A stretch of DNA of 52,464 bases from Opitutales bacterium. GTDB taxonomy: Bacteria; Verrucomicrobiota; Verrucomicrobiia; Opitutales; Oceanipulchritudinaceae. The position numbers were made by a program, and so were the translations under genes. This document shows positions 25,623-35,100 of this stretch, in pieces. Below the pieces are notes generated by a model. It saw only the letters and a list, made by a program, of their open reading frames with translations, was not told the DNA's origin and ran no database searches. Each line of letters begins with the position of its first letter. Position 1 is the stretch's first letter. The stretch lies in assembly GCA_020831585.1 (NCBI GenBank), contig JAFIGE010000016.1, forward strand, positions 1-52,464. Reading direction: 5' to 3'.

Positions 25623-26597
25623 ATGCGAATCAAGATGCGTAAGCAGTTGGGTGTATATCACTGTGTGAGCCGGGTGGTGGACCGGCGGCGGGTGCTCGGA
25701 GATGTGGAGCGAGAGGTGATGCGCAAGATCCTGTGGCGGGTGGCGGACTTTTGTGGGGTGGAGCTGCTCACTTATTGCCTGATGGGCAATCACTTCCATG
25801 TGCTGGTGCGGGCAGGGAAGGAACAGGGTGCGGCGAGCGATGCGGCGGTTTATGCGCGGGCCGAGGGCTACTATGCCAGCGGACAAAGCTTGGCGCAAAA
25901 GGAGTATTGGGCGGAGATTGAGCGGGCTTACCGAAAAGGGGGCGAAGATTGGACCGGGTGGGCGGAGCGCCTGCGGGCACGGATGGGGGATGTGTCGTGG
26001 TTTATGCGGCTGTTTAAGCAGGGGTTCTCGGTGTGGTTCAACCGGCGGGGAGATCGCACGGGGACGCTCTGGGAGAGCCGTTTTACGAGCGTGTTGGTGG
26101 AGGATGCGCCGCTGGCAGTGGCGACGGTGGCCGCTTACATCGATTTAAATCCGGTGCGGGCGGGGCTGGTGAAGGATCCGAAAGATTACCGGTGGTGCGG
26201 GTATGCGGAGGCGCTGGCGCGGGGAAAACGGAGGCGTCCGTCGCTTTGTTGTTTGTTTCAGGCGAAGGATTGGGCGGAGGCGCTGGCGCGGTATCGCCTG
26301 ATCCTGTTCAACAAGGGGGCATCGGGGAAACCGGGGCAGGCTTCGATTTCGCCGGAGGCGCGAAAAGCGGTGCAGGTGCAGGGCGGGCGGTTGGGCCTGG
26401 GGTCGCTGGTGCGGCACCGGGTGCGCTACTTCACGGCGGGAGCGGTGGTGGGGAGCCGCGCATTTGTGGAGGCATGCTTTGCGGATTTCCGTGAGCGGTT
26501 TGGGCGGAATCGGAAGAAGGGGGCGCACGCAATGCGCGGAGGCGACTGGGAGGGACTGACGAGTCTGCGGGATTTGCGAAAAGACTCTATGGGATGA
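25623..26597 (+). CDS. REP-associated tyrosine transposase (RAYT)-like protein, copy 2
   Basis: A 324-residue Y1_Tnp/HUH protein. HUH motif GNHFHVLVRA (about 58-67); then MRLFKQGFSVWFNRRGDRTGTLWESRFTSVLVE and AAYIDLNPVRAGLV. Phe replaces Tyr at the position I align with the E. coli RAYT nucleophile helix. The C-terminus ends MRGGDWEGLTSLRDLRKDSMG, nearly the same as the gene end seen at 52400-52464, so those two belong to one subfamily. The ATG at 25623 is preferred over an upstream TTG at 25584. The GC-rich, G-strand-biased composition differs from the preceding C-strand-rich arg genes. Confidence 0.85.
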   Translation: MRIKMRKQLGVYHCVSRVVDRRRVLGDVEREVMRKILWRVADFCGVELLTYCLMGNHFHVLVRAGKEQGAASDAAVYARAEGYYASGQSLAQKEYWAEIERAYRKGGEDWTGWAERLRARMGDVSWFMRLFKQGFSVWFNRRGDRTGTLWESRFTSVLVEDAPLAVATVAAYIDLNPVRAGLVKDPKDYRWCGYAEALARGKRRRPSLCCLFQAKDWAEALARYRLILFNKGASGKPGQASISPEARKAVQVQGGRLGLGSLVRHRVRYFTAGAVVGSRAFVEACFADFRERFGRNRKKGAHAMRGGDWEGLTSLRDLRKDSMG

Positions 26598-26784
26598 GGT
26601 GAGGGGAATCTTCCCAGTCAATCAAGCATGGCCCGCCAGCGGAATCAGGGAATGGCGACAACGCACGACCCTGCTCCACTGAACATTAAGGGAATGGAGA
26701 GCCCCATCCGGGGTTCATGCGCAAAATCGAGACGCCCGGGCGAGCAAAGATTCCGCACGGTCGCTCCAACTGATCCCGCAGAAC

Positions 26785-28092
26785 TCAGATAAACTCGTTG
26801 AGGAGGTTTTCGAGCATTTCCTGGCGACCGCTGGCGAGGGTGGGTTCGCCGTTGCCGAGGGCATACTCAGACAACTCCTGCAGGGTCACCTCGCCCTTTT
26901 CTATGCGCGCGCCGAGACCCGAGTCGAAGGAGGCGTAGCGTTGCTTAACGAATTCATCAAAACGACCGTCGGCGCGGATGGCGGCGGCGATCTTGAGGCC
27001 GCGGGCAAAGGCATCCATGCCGCCGACGTGGGCATGGAAGAGGTCTTCCGGCTCATGCGATTCGCGACGGCGTTTGGCGTCGAAGTTGAGGCCGCCAGTG
27101 GTGAAACCGCCCATGCCGAGAACCACGAGCATGATCTCTGTGGTGAGGTAGAGGTCGGTCGGGAATTGGTCGGTGTCCCAGCCGAGAAGGGTGTCACCGC
27201 GATTGGCATCGATGCTCCCGAGTGCGCCTGCGGAGGCCGCCACGACCAGTTCGTGGCGCATGGTGTGGCCGGCGAGGGTGGCGTGGTTGGTCTCGATGTT
27301 GAGCTTAAAGTGGGGCAGGAGGTTGTATTCGCGGAGAAAGTTTAGACAGGCCGCCGAGTCGCTGTCGTATTGGTGCGTGGAGGGTTCGCGGGGCTTGGGC
27401 TCGATGTAGAACTGCCCCTTGAAGCCGATGGCCTTTTTGTAGTCGACGGCGAGGTGAAGGAGGCGGGCGAGGTGGTCCAACTCGCGCTTCATGTCGGTGT
27501 TGAGGAGGGTGGCGTAGCCTTCCCGGCCGCCCCAGAAGACGTAACCTTCGCCACCGAGGGCGTGGGTCGCATCCATCGCCGCCTTGATCTGCGCCGCCCC
27601 GTAGGCAAAGACATCGGCCGAGGGTGAGGTGCCCCCGCCTTGAGCGTAACGCGGGTGGCTGAAGAGACAGGCCGTCCCCCAGAGCAGCTTCTTGCCGGTG
27701 GCCTTCTGCATTGCCCCGAGCTTCTCGACGACCTTTTCAAGGGCTGCGTTGGAGGCGGCCAGGTTGTTCAGCTCAGGCGCGATGTCGCGGTCGTGGAAGC
27801 AGTAGCGGTCGATACCGCACTTATCCAAAAACTCGAAGAAGACGTCCACGCGCTTGAGGGCGTTGTCCACCGTGGAGGACTTGTCGTCCCAGGGCATGAG
27901 GGCGGTGCCGCCGCCGAATGGATCGCTCAACTCGTTGCGCATGCAGTGCCAATAAGCGGCGGCAAAGCGCAGGTGCTCCGCCATGGTTTTGCCTTCAACG
28001 ACAGCATCGGCGTCGTAGTGACGAAAAGCGAAGGGGTTACGCGTTTGCGGGCCTTCGAAGCGGATTTTCGGGACATTCGGGAAGAAGCTCAT
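26785..28092 (-). CDS. xylA: Xylose isomerase
   Basis: A 435-residue metal-dependent aldose-ketose isomerase (D-xylose to D-xylulose). Class II length and motifs: [33 protein letters not shown] (catalytic His with Asp), [25 protein letters not shown] (metal Glu), [40 protein letters not shown] and [14 protein letters not shown]. No xylulokinase or xylose transporter gene lies nearby, so its pathway partners are elsewhere. Divergent from the roadblock cassette with a 222-nt intergenic region. Confidence 0.97.
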   Translation of the reverse strand: MSFFPNVPKIRFEGPQTRNPFAFRHYDADAVVEGKTMAEHLRFAAAYWHCMRNELSDPFGGGTALMPWDDKSSTVDNALKRVDVFFEFLDKCGIDRYCFHDRDIAPELNNLAASNAALEKVVEKLGAMQKATGKKLLWGTACLFSHPRYAQGGGTSPSADVFAYGAAQIKAAMDATHALGGEGYVFWGGREGYATLLNTDMKRELDHLARLLHLAVDYKKAIGFKGQFYIEPKPREPSTHQYDSDSAACLNFLREYNLLPHFKLNIETNHATLAGHTMRHELVVAASAGALGSIDANRGDTLLGWDTDQFPTDLYLTTEIMLVVLGMGGFTTGGLNFDAKRRRESHEPEDLFHAHVGGMDAFARGLKIAAAIRADGRFDEFVKQRYASFDSGLGARIEKGEVTLQELSEYALGNGEPTLASGRQEMLENLLNEFI

Positions 28093-28314
28093 GGTTTTGA
28101 ATGAAGCGTGAGAATTTTGAGGTTACCCCCCTGTGAAAGAGAACCATGCGCAAGGATTCAATCGAATTCGGTGCACACTGAGGATTAGTTTTGCTCAGCA
28201 AGGCTCTCTCCCAACAAATCTATGGCGGGGAGGTTTTGTTAAATTTTTGCAGCGAAAAGGGCCCGCTTTTGGTCGTCTTCGGGCATTGGCACTAACGATG
28301 CGGACAGTGAGGCT

Positions 28315-28620
28315 ATGCAACCACTCGACTACCCACACTTGGAGAGCAAAGGATTCATCGGAGCCATCGAATGCACAGATACCGGGGTGACGATACAGTC
28401 CAGCGGGGAGGAGGTGGAGCTCCTCGGCCAGGTGCTTGGTTACGTTACACAAATTGGGAACATGATCGGCGAGTCCTTCGGTTTGGACAACCTGGAGGAG
28501 GCTCATCTCATCGGATCAAACACCACGGCTGTTTGTATCCCTCTGGAAGGCAATCATCTCGGTGTCCTCTGTTCAAATCGAGCGCAGATCGATAGCCTCA
28601 TCTCCGAAATCCTCAACTAA
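28315..28620 (+). CDS. Roadblock/LC7-like domain protein A
   Basis: A 101-residue single-domain protein. The pattern of a short helix, a beta pair with GFIGAIECTDTGVTIQSSG, a long helix (EVELLGQVLGYVTQIGNMIGESFG), then AHLIGSNTTAVCIPLEGNHLGVLCSNRAQID and a final helix matches roadblock/LC7 (MglB-like) domains, which dimerise and regulate small GTPases or act as scaffolds. The ATG at 28315 follows GAGG. First gene of a three-gene cassette (9 and 43 nt gaps). No MglA-type GTPase is present nearby. Family assignment is by fold pattern, not by a diagnostic motif. Confidence 0.65.
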   Translation: MQPLDYPHLESKGFIGAIECTDTGVTIQSSGEEVELLGQVLGYVTQIGNMIGESFGLDNLEEAHLIGSNTTAVCIPLEGNHLGVLCSNRAQIDSLISEILN

Positions 28621-28628
28621 GCCGGTAT

Positions 28629-29207
28629 ATGGTCGAAAAAGTCATCAAAAACGTGCTTGAGCTGAGCGGGGTCGATGGAGCCTGCATCCTCGATAAGCGC
28701 GGGACGCTCCTTCACAACTCTCTGCCTCCTTACTTTATCGCGGATTTTCTTGAGGATTTGTCTCGGCGTATCTTGTCGATGTATGAGGCGGTGGACGAGA
28801 ATTACTTACCCTGCGACGACTATCTGCTCAAGTTCCCACAGAAGTTCATCCAGATCCGCAGGAGCCGTACGATTTTGCTCATCGTCATCGTCGACCCCGG
28901 GGTAAACTTGGTGTCTCTGAGAATGGTGACCAATATCGTGCTCAAGCACGTGACTCCAAAGATCGTCGGAGAGTTGCGGGCAGGGGTGCAACAGGAAGCC
29001 GAGACACGGGCGTCGCCCGAGACCCCGGCACCGGCTCCGATTGAAGCCGTTAAGCCCGCTCCCGTCCCGCCGACTTTACCCGAGCCTCCGCCTTTGCCGA
29101 AGATCCCGCCCAAGGAAGCCGAGCTTGAGCCAGTGGCCACAGAGGCTTCCCCCGCCCCGGCGATGCCGCCCCCGAAAAAGCGCTTCTACCGCGGAGTGGA
29201 ATATTAG
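28629..29207 (+). CDS. Roadblock/LC7-like domain protein B with Pro-rich tail
   Basis: A 192-residue protein. Residues 1-115 look like a second, divergent roadblock-type domain: VIKNVLELSGVDGACILDKRGTLLHNSL, a long helix (FIADFLEDLSRRILSMYEAV), KFIQIRRSRTILLIVIVDPGVNLVSLRMVTNIVLKHV. Residues about 125-182 are a Pro/Ala/Glu-rich linker, ending in a basic aromatic tip KKRFYRGVEY that may dock a partner. It starts 9 nt after protein A, so a heterodimer of the two is plausible. No enzymatic motif. Confidence 0.6.
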   Translation: MVEKVIKNVLELSGVDGACILDKRGTLLHNSLPPYFIADFLEDLSRRILSMYEAVDENYLPCDDYLLKFPQKFIQIRRSRTILLIVIVDPGVNLVSLRMVTNIVLKHVTPKIVGELRAGVQQEAETRASPETPAPAPIEAVKPAPVPPTLPEPPPLPKIPPKEAELEPVATEASPAPAMPPPKKRFYRGVEY

Positions 29208-29250
29208 AGCGGAGACCCCGTTCGTCTGACCCGCAGAACCAAAGCCTTCC

Positions 29251-30585
29251 ATGATCCACGTATTCACCCGTGATGCCCGCTTGCGGGGCCGTCTGGCTCT
29301 CCTTCTCCGGGAGTTGGGGCATAGCGCGCAGTTTTTTGAAAGCGTGGTAGACTCAGTGGAGGCAGCAAGTAGTCGCCCAAGATCCCTCTTGATCAGAGAC
29401 ATTGCGATGGCGGAGGAGGCCGGGGCTTTGCAGTCGTCGACAAAGGAATTACCCGAGGTATGGGTAGAGGCACCTGAGCAGCTTTCTCAGGATTCGGTAA
29501 GGGGTCGACCTGCCAACTCCGAGTTCTACGTTTTGCTTCCTCAGCAACCAAACCGGGCTAAAGAACGGTTGCGCTCAGCAATCAATCAGGCCCTCGTCCG
29601 GGGACCGCAGACCCTGCGTTTGCATCGGGACGCGTCCCTCCGGCCTCCCGCTTCCGTCCCTGCGCAAGCACGATCTTCCGCCAACTTTACGCAAAGCCGC
29701 TTTGGCCGGGGATCAACCGCGCAAGCTCAGGTAAGCGGGACGCCCCGTGCCCGCCCATCCGTACCGGAACGTCCGCTTGGGCAACCTGCGGTCCCCTCGC
29801 CAAAGCCGGCGGCGCCCTCCCCTCCCCGCTATCTCATTGCTGAGAGCGTGGCAGCCAGGAGCCTCCTCACGCGCCTGCGCACGGCAAAGAATTTCCAAGC
29901 TGCGCTCGTCTTCCACGGGCCGGCCGGTGCGGAGTTTGAAACCGCCGCCCGGGAGGTAAACTATCTGGTCAACGGCGACCGCGAAACCCTGGCTTTCATC
30001 CCGCCCGACGATTTTTCGATTGAGCGCCTCGTCCAGATGGAACGGGCCTGTGAAAGCTCGAACGGACCGCGTCTATGTTTTTTACAGCATTTAGAGGAGA
30101 TCCGCCCGGAACCAGCCCGCCACCTGGCGGAAATCGTCCAGCGTCTGAAAAGGGCCCCGCGCCCTCCCCTTCGGCTGCTCACCGCGCTCAAAAAAGGGCA
30201 AGGCTTTCTCGATCCAGTGGCCGAGCAAATTGTGGAAACGCTGCTCACGGATCTCCCCCGCCTCGAACTGCCGCCGCTCTCGCAACGGTTGGAGGACATT
30301 CGGCCGCTTGCCCTGCGCCTTCTCAGCACCATGCTCGAAGCGCACCCGTTTTTGGTCGTCCGGGAGATTTCGCCCGAGGCCCTCACCTTCCTTGAAGAGC
30401 AAAGCGGGAGTCTACAGTTCGCCGAGCTGGTGGGCCTCCTGAGAAACGCCTTTGCCCTGGCTTCACGCCCCGTTCTCGGGGTGGCTGAACTGACCGGGCT
30501 TCTCGACTCCGACCATGCTGGCCGCCACCTCCTCGAAAGCGCGGCGGACGAGCACTGCTTCCCGAATGCGGGACAGGCCGGCTAA
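29251..30585 (+). CDS. Degenerate NtrC-like protein: receiver-like domain plus non-catalytic sigma-54-type AAA+ domain
   Basis: A 444-residue protein. Residues 1-115 resemble a response-regulator receiver (HVFTRDARLRGRLALLLRELGHSAQFFESV, RSLLIRDIA), but the phospho-acceptor Asp context is not clear. Residues 125-192 are a Pro/Ala/Arg-rich linker. Residues 193-420 follow the order of a sigma-54 activator AAA+ domain, from YLIAESVAARSLLTRLR through PPLSQRLEDIRPLALRLL (the PLRxRxEDI segment, retained) to AELVGLLRNAFALA (WPGNxREL-like). Walker A is HGPAGAEFET instead of GESGTGKE, the Walker B aspartates are absent and there is no GAFTGA loop or DNA-binding HTH. It therefore should not hydrolyse ATP or remodel sigma-54. 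Third gene of the roadblock cassette; probably a signalling scaffold. Confidence 0.7.
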   Translation: MIHVFTRDARLRGRLALLLRELGHSAQFFESVVDSVEAASSRPRSLLIRDIAMAEEAGALQSSTKELPEVWVEAPEQLSQDSVRGRPANSEFYVLLPQQPNRAKERLRSAINQALVRGPQTLRLHRDASLRPPASVPAQARSSANFTQSRFGRGSTAQAQVSGTPRARPSVPERPLGQPAVPSPKPAAPSPPRYLIAESVAARSLLTRLRTAKNFQAALVFHGPAGAEFETAAREVNYLVNGDRETLAFIPPDDFSIERLVQMERACESSNGPRLCFLQHLEEIRPEPARHLAEIVQRLKRAPRPPLRLLTALKKGQGFLDPVAEQIVETLLTDLPRLELPPLSQRLEDIRPLALRLLSTMLEAHPFLVVREISPEALTFLEEQSGSLQFAELVGLLRNAFALASRPVLGVAELTGLLDSDHAGRHLLESAADEHCFPNAGQAG

Positions 30586-30913
30586 CCCGTAAATCCGCCC
30601 CTTCAGCGGCACCGCAGGGAGTCTCCCGCTTGTTCACACAGCGTGTGGAAGAAATGGGGATAAATTTATCGCGATCCGGCTTGTCGTTCAGGCGGAAAAA
30701 TGACCGGATAGCCTCTGAAATCAGCGGTTCGCCCGTCCCCGATGATTTTTCTTAAACTATACCGTTGACTCTACATCTTGGGCTTACCTACCTTCCTTAC
30801 CCCTATATATTGTGGTTAGCTGTCTCGATCTTTCTGCTTTGAATGCCCGAGTTAACCCCTTATCTGGTGATCCGACACAAACTCTGCACGCGATAAATTC
30901 CGCACCTGAATTC
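30586..30913 (+). promoter_or_regulatory. nrdBA upstream region (328 nt)
   Basis: No gene is seen between the cassette and the nrdB start. The last 150 nt hold two NrdR-box-like sites (annotated separately), a TTGACT at 30765-30770 that could be a -35, and a ~100-nt probable leader. Translation from TTG 30812 in the nrdB frame is possible but would start inside the second box. Confidence 0.5.
30771..30815 (+). promoter_or_regulatory. Tandem NrdR-box-like operator
   Basis: CTATATATTG at 30803-30812 fits the NrdR box core CWATATATWG at every position, with TGG following. CTACATCTTG at 30771-30780 matches 8 of 10. The two are 32 nt apart, three helical turns, as in known paired NrdR boxes. Repression of nrdBA by NrdR when dATP is high is inferred. 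Confidence 0.7.
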
Positions 30914-32005
30914 ATGGAAACGACGACCTATAAAATTGGCGAAAAGACCTTCATTCTCGACCGCGCGAAAGCCGAAGCCGCCTATGCCGCCAAGCGCGTG
31001 ATCAATGGCCGCGACACGATGTTTTTCAACATCCTCCCCCTCAAATACCAGTGGGCCTACGACCTCTACCGCACCATGAAGTCGAACCACTGGGAACCGG
31101 AGGATGTGCCCATGCAAAAAGACGTCGAGCAATGGCGCGACACCTCCGGATACATCACCGACATCGACCGCTGGATCATCAAAATGGCCATCGGCTACTT
31201 CAGCGCCGCTGAAGGCATTGTGGGCGATAACATCATCCATGTCACCCGCGAAGTCGTCACCGCCCCCGAGCTGAAGCTGGTCCTCGGCCGGCACGCCCAC
31301 GAGGAAAATATCCACGCCGACAGCCTCGTCTACATGATCAGCTCCCTCGGCCTCAACCCGCACGAGTGTGAGGCCATGTTTGAGGATATTGAGACCATCC
31401 GTGCGAAAAACGACCTCCTCGTGAAGAACAGCCGGGACCTCCGCAAGGATCTCGATTTCAAAGACTTGCGAAACCAGCAAGAACTCGCAAAAAACATCTT
31501 TCTCTTTGGCCAGTGCATGGAAGGCACGCAATTTTACGGCCTCTTCGGTATGGTCCTCAGCCTATACCGGCAGGATAAGTTCACCGGTATCGGCCAGATG
31601 TTCCGCTACACCCTGCGCGACGAGTCCAACCACATCGACCTCTTTAAGCACCTCCTCCTCGATCTGGTGGACGAAAACCCCGGCATCTGGACCAACGAAT
31701 TCCAGGAGGAGCTGGTCAGCCTGATGAAAGAAGCCGTGCGCCTCGAAAAGGCCTTCATTGCCGACTGTTTGCCGGTCAACAGCGTCGGTCTCAGTTGCGA
31801 CGAGTTCGCCCAATACATCGACTACATCGCCGACCGCCGCCTCGAGAGCGTGGGCCTTTCGCCCCTCAACCCCGGCGTCAAGAATCCGCTTCCCTGGCTC
31901 GCCGAGCTCATGGATATGCAGAAAGAGCAGAATTTCTTCGAGGGCCGCGTGACCGATTACCAAAAGTCCAGCGCCCTCGGGGTCGTCGACGACGACGAGC
32001 TCTAG
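30914..32005 (+). CDS. nrdB: Ribonucleotide reductase class I R2 subunit, subclass Ic-like (radical Tyr replaced by Leu)
   Basis: A 363-residue ferritin-like R2 protein that supplies the oxidant for deoxynucleotide synthesis by NrdA. Metal ligands are E100 (GYFSAAEGIVGDNI), E131 and H134 (HEENIHADSL), E203 (CMEGTQFYG), E237 and H240 (RDESNHIDLF); their spacing (31, 3, 72, 34, 3) is close to Chlamydia trachomatis R2. The radical tyrosine position, four residues after H134, is L138 (codon 31325-31327). R2 proteins with Phe, Leu or Val here form subclass Ic and use a Mn/Fe-type metal oxidant in place of a Tyr radical. The first ligand is Glu rather than the usual Asp. ATG 30914 is chosen because upstream residues are not conserved. 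nrdA follows 118 nt downstream. Confidence 0.93.
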   Translation: METTTYKIGEKTFILDRAKAEAAYAAKRVINGRDTMFFNILPLKYQWAYDLYRTMKSNHWEPEDVPMQKDVEQWRDTSGYITDIDRWIIKMAIGYFSAAEGIVGDNIIHVTREVVTAPELKLVLGRHAHEENIHADSLVYMISSLGLNPHECEAMFEDIETIRAKNDLLVKNSRDLRKDLDFKDLRNQQELAKNIFLFGQCMEGTQFYGLFGMVLSLYRQDKFTGIGQMFRYTLRDESNHIDLFKHLLLDLVDENPGIWTNEFQEELVSLMKEAVRLEKAFIADCLPVNSVGLSCDEFAQYIDYIADRRLESVGLSPLNPGVKNPLPWLAELMDMQKEQNFFEGRVTDYQKSSALGVVDDDEL

Positions 32006-32123
32006 GCTCCCCGCAACCGTTGCTTTCACTTTCGCGGGGGGTGGCTCGATCCGCCCACCGCTTCACGCATTCCGCCTTCCAACGACCTCTCCCAAACAAC
32101 ACACCCCGTATTCCATCGCCGCC

Positions 32124-35100
32124 ATGCTTAAACATCCTGCTTACGAAGAAGATCTCGCCCTCAAACGCTTTGCCACCGCTCCCGCCGACTCCAAACCACG
32201 CTTTGACTGGCGCGGAGTCGTGAGTGCCGACGCCATCCAACCCGCCGATGGCAAAGGGGCCGCCGTCAAGGTGCGCGTGAACGACGTCCTCCTCGACTTC
32301 GATCTCGCCCAAGTCGCCGAAACCGTCGGCGACGCCCTCACCAACCTTCTTCTCTCCCGCGACGAAGAAGAGGATACCATTTACTCCGACAAGAACCGCG
32401 AATTCGTCGGCGCGGTGGCACAAACCGTGGCCGACCGCCTCACGCAACTCGCCAAAGAAGGCAAGTCCCTCACTCTCAGTGAGCGGGAAATCTATCTCCT
32501 CACGGAAAAGACCCTCATCGAGCGCAACGCCCCCGATGTCGCCAAGAGCCTTCTTCTTCTGCGCAGTGCCGGAAGTGAGCCCGAGTCTCTCCCGCTCCTG
32601 GTGCGCGTCATCCGCCGCAACAACCAGGAAGTCTTCTGGGATGAAAACAAAGTCGAGGTCGCCGTGCGCAAAGCCTTCCTCACCCTCGGGTTCGACTCCG
32701 AGCCAGCCGTGCCCGTGAGCAAGGCCGTGACCGAGCGCATCCGCGCCCTCAATGTCTCCCGCGTGCACATTGAGGAAATCCAGGACATCGTGCAGGAAGA
32801 ACTGATGCGCCAGGGTCACTTCAAGGTCGCCGAAGCTTACATCCTCTACCGTGCCCACCGGCGCGCCCTTCGCGACACCGAAACCACCGCCGCCGAGTCC
32901 GACGACAGCCGCCAGGAGAGCATGATCTTCCTCTCCCGCGAAGACGGCACCAACGTCTTCTGGGACGGCTCCGACCTCCGCGCCCGCATCGATTATGGTA
33001 TGATCGGCCTCGACCTCTGCCTCACCCGCGAAGAAATCGAAGTCGAACTCCGCCGCTCCCTCTACGCCGAGATGAAGGAAAGCGACCTCCGCCGCACCAT
33101 CATCCTCAACGCCAAAAGCCTCACCGAGCGCGATGCCGACTTCGGCAAATTCGCCGGGCGCATCCTCCTCACCTACATCTACGAGGAAGTCCTCGACTGG
33201 AACATCAACGAGCACGGCATTGGCCGCCTCAAAGAGTTCCACCAAAAAGCCTTCAAGCGCTACCTGCAGCACGCCGTGCGCATCGAGCGCCTCAACCCCG
33301 AGTTGCTCCACCGCTACAACCTCGACGCCCTCTCCGAAGCCCTCGATCCGGGCTCCGACATGGACTTCGATTTCCACGGCATCAAGACTCTCTACGACCG
33401 CTACCTCATCGTCGATAAAACGGCGCGCAATGCCCGCCGCCTCGAAACGCCCCAGTTCTTCTGGATGCGCGTCGCCATGGGCCTCTTCATCCGCGAAGAA
33501 TCGACCCCGGAAGATTGGGTGATCCGCCTCTACAATCTCTACAAGGGGCGCCGCTTCTGCTCCAGCACCCCCACCCTCTTCAACAGCGGCACCCTCCACA
33601 GCCAGCTCTCCAGCTGCTACCTCTACAAGGTCGACGACTCCATCGAGAGCATTATGCTCCGCGGTATTGCCGAAAACGCCTTCCTCTCCAAGTGGGCCGG
33701 GGGCCTCGGCGGCTCCTGGACCTCCGTCCGCGGAACCGGGTCCTACATCAAGGGCACCAACGGCGAGAGCCAAGGCGTCATCCCCTTCCTCAAGATGCAC
33801 AACGACCAGCTCGTGGCCGTCAACCAGGGGGGCAAACGCAAGGGCTCCGGCTGCGCCTACCTCGAAACCTGGCACAACGATATCTACGACTTCCTCGAAC
33901 TGCGCCGCAACGTGGGCGACGACCGCCGCCGTACCCACGATATGAATACAGCCAACTGGGTGCCCGATCTCTTCATGAAACGCCTCACCCAGCGCGGAGA
34001 GGACGGCGCGAAAAAACATTGGACCCTCTTCCGCGCCAACGAAGCCGCCGACCTCCACGACCTCTACGGCAAAGCGTTTGAGGAACGCTATGAGCACTAC
34101 GAGGCGCTCGCCGAACAAGGCAAAATCTGGAGCCGAAAAGTAGAGGTCGTGGACCTCTGGAAGCAAATGCTCAAGATGCTCTTTGAGACCGGCCACCCCT
34201 GGATCACCTTCAAGGACCCTTGCAACGTGCGCAGCCCTCAGGATCACTGCGGCGTCATCCACAGCTCCAACCTCTGCACCGAGATCACCCTCAACACCAG
34301 TGCCGACGAAACCGCCGTTTGCAACCTCGGCTCCGTCGTCCTCGAAAACCACCTCCGGGAAGACGGTAGCCTTGATCTCGAACTCCTTCGCGAGACCGTC
34401 CATACCGCCGTGCGGGCGCTCGACAACGTCATCGACATCAACTTCTACCCCACCGAAGCAGCCCGCAACGCCAACCAGCGCCACCGGCCCATCGGACTCG
34501 GGGTCATGGGCCTGCAAAACGCCCTCTACCTCAAAGGGGTTCCCTTCTGCTCGGAGGAAGCGGTCGCCTTCAACGACGAATTCATGGAAGCCATCGCCTG
34601 TTTCGCCTACGAAGCCTCCAGCGACCTCGCAGCTGAACGCGGCACCTATAGCAGCTACCGGGGCTCCAAGTGGGACCGGGGCCTCCTCCCGCAGGACACC
34701 CTCGCCCTTCTCGAAGAAGAGCGCGGACTCCCCGTGGAAGTCCCCCGCGGCGGTAAGCTCGACTGGACCCCCGTGCGCGAAAAAATTGCCCGCCAAGGCA
34801 TGCGCAACTCCAACGTCCTCGCCATCGCCCCCACCGCCACCATCTCCAACATCGTCGGCTCCACACCTTGCATCGAGCCGACCTACAAAAACATCTACGC
34901 CAAGAGCAATCTCGGGGGGGACTTCGTCATCCTCAATCAATTCCTCGTCAAGGAGCTCAAAGCCCGCAACCTCTGGAACGACACCATGCGCGACCAGCTC
35001 AAGTATTTCGACGGCGACCTCGACAAAATCGAAGGCGTCCCCGCCGATCTGCGCGAGCGTTACCGCACAGTCTTCGAAGTCGACTACATCTGGGTCATCC

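Noticed and set aside
30586-30913. nrdB extension to TTG 30812
   Set aside because: The start would lie within the NrdR-box-like site, and the extra 34 residues are not typical of R2 proteins.
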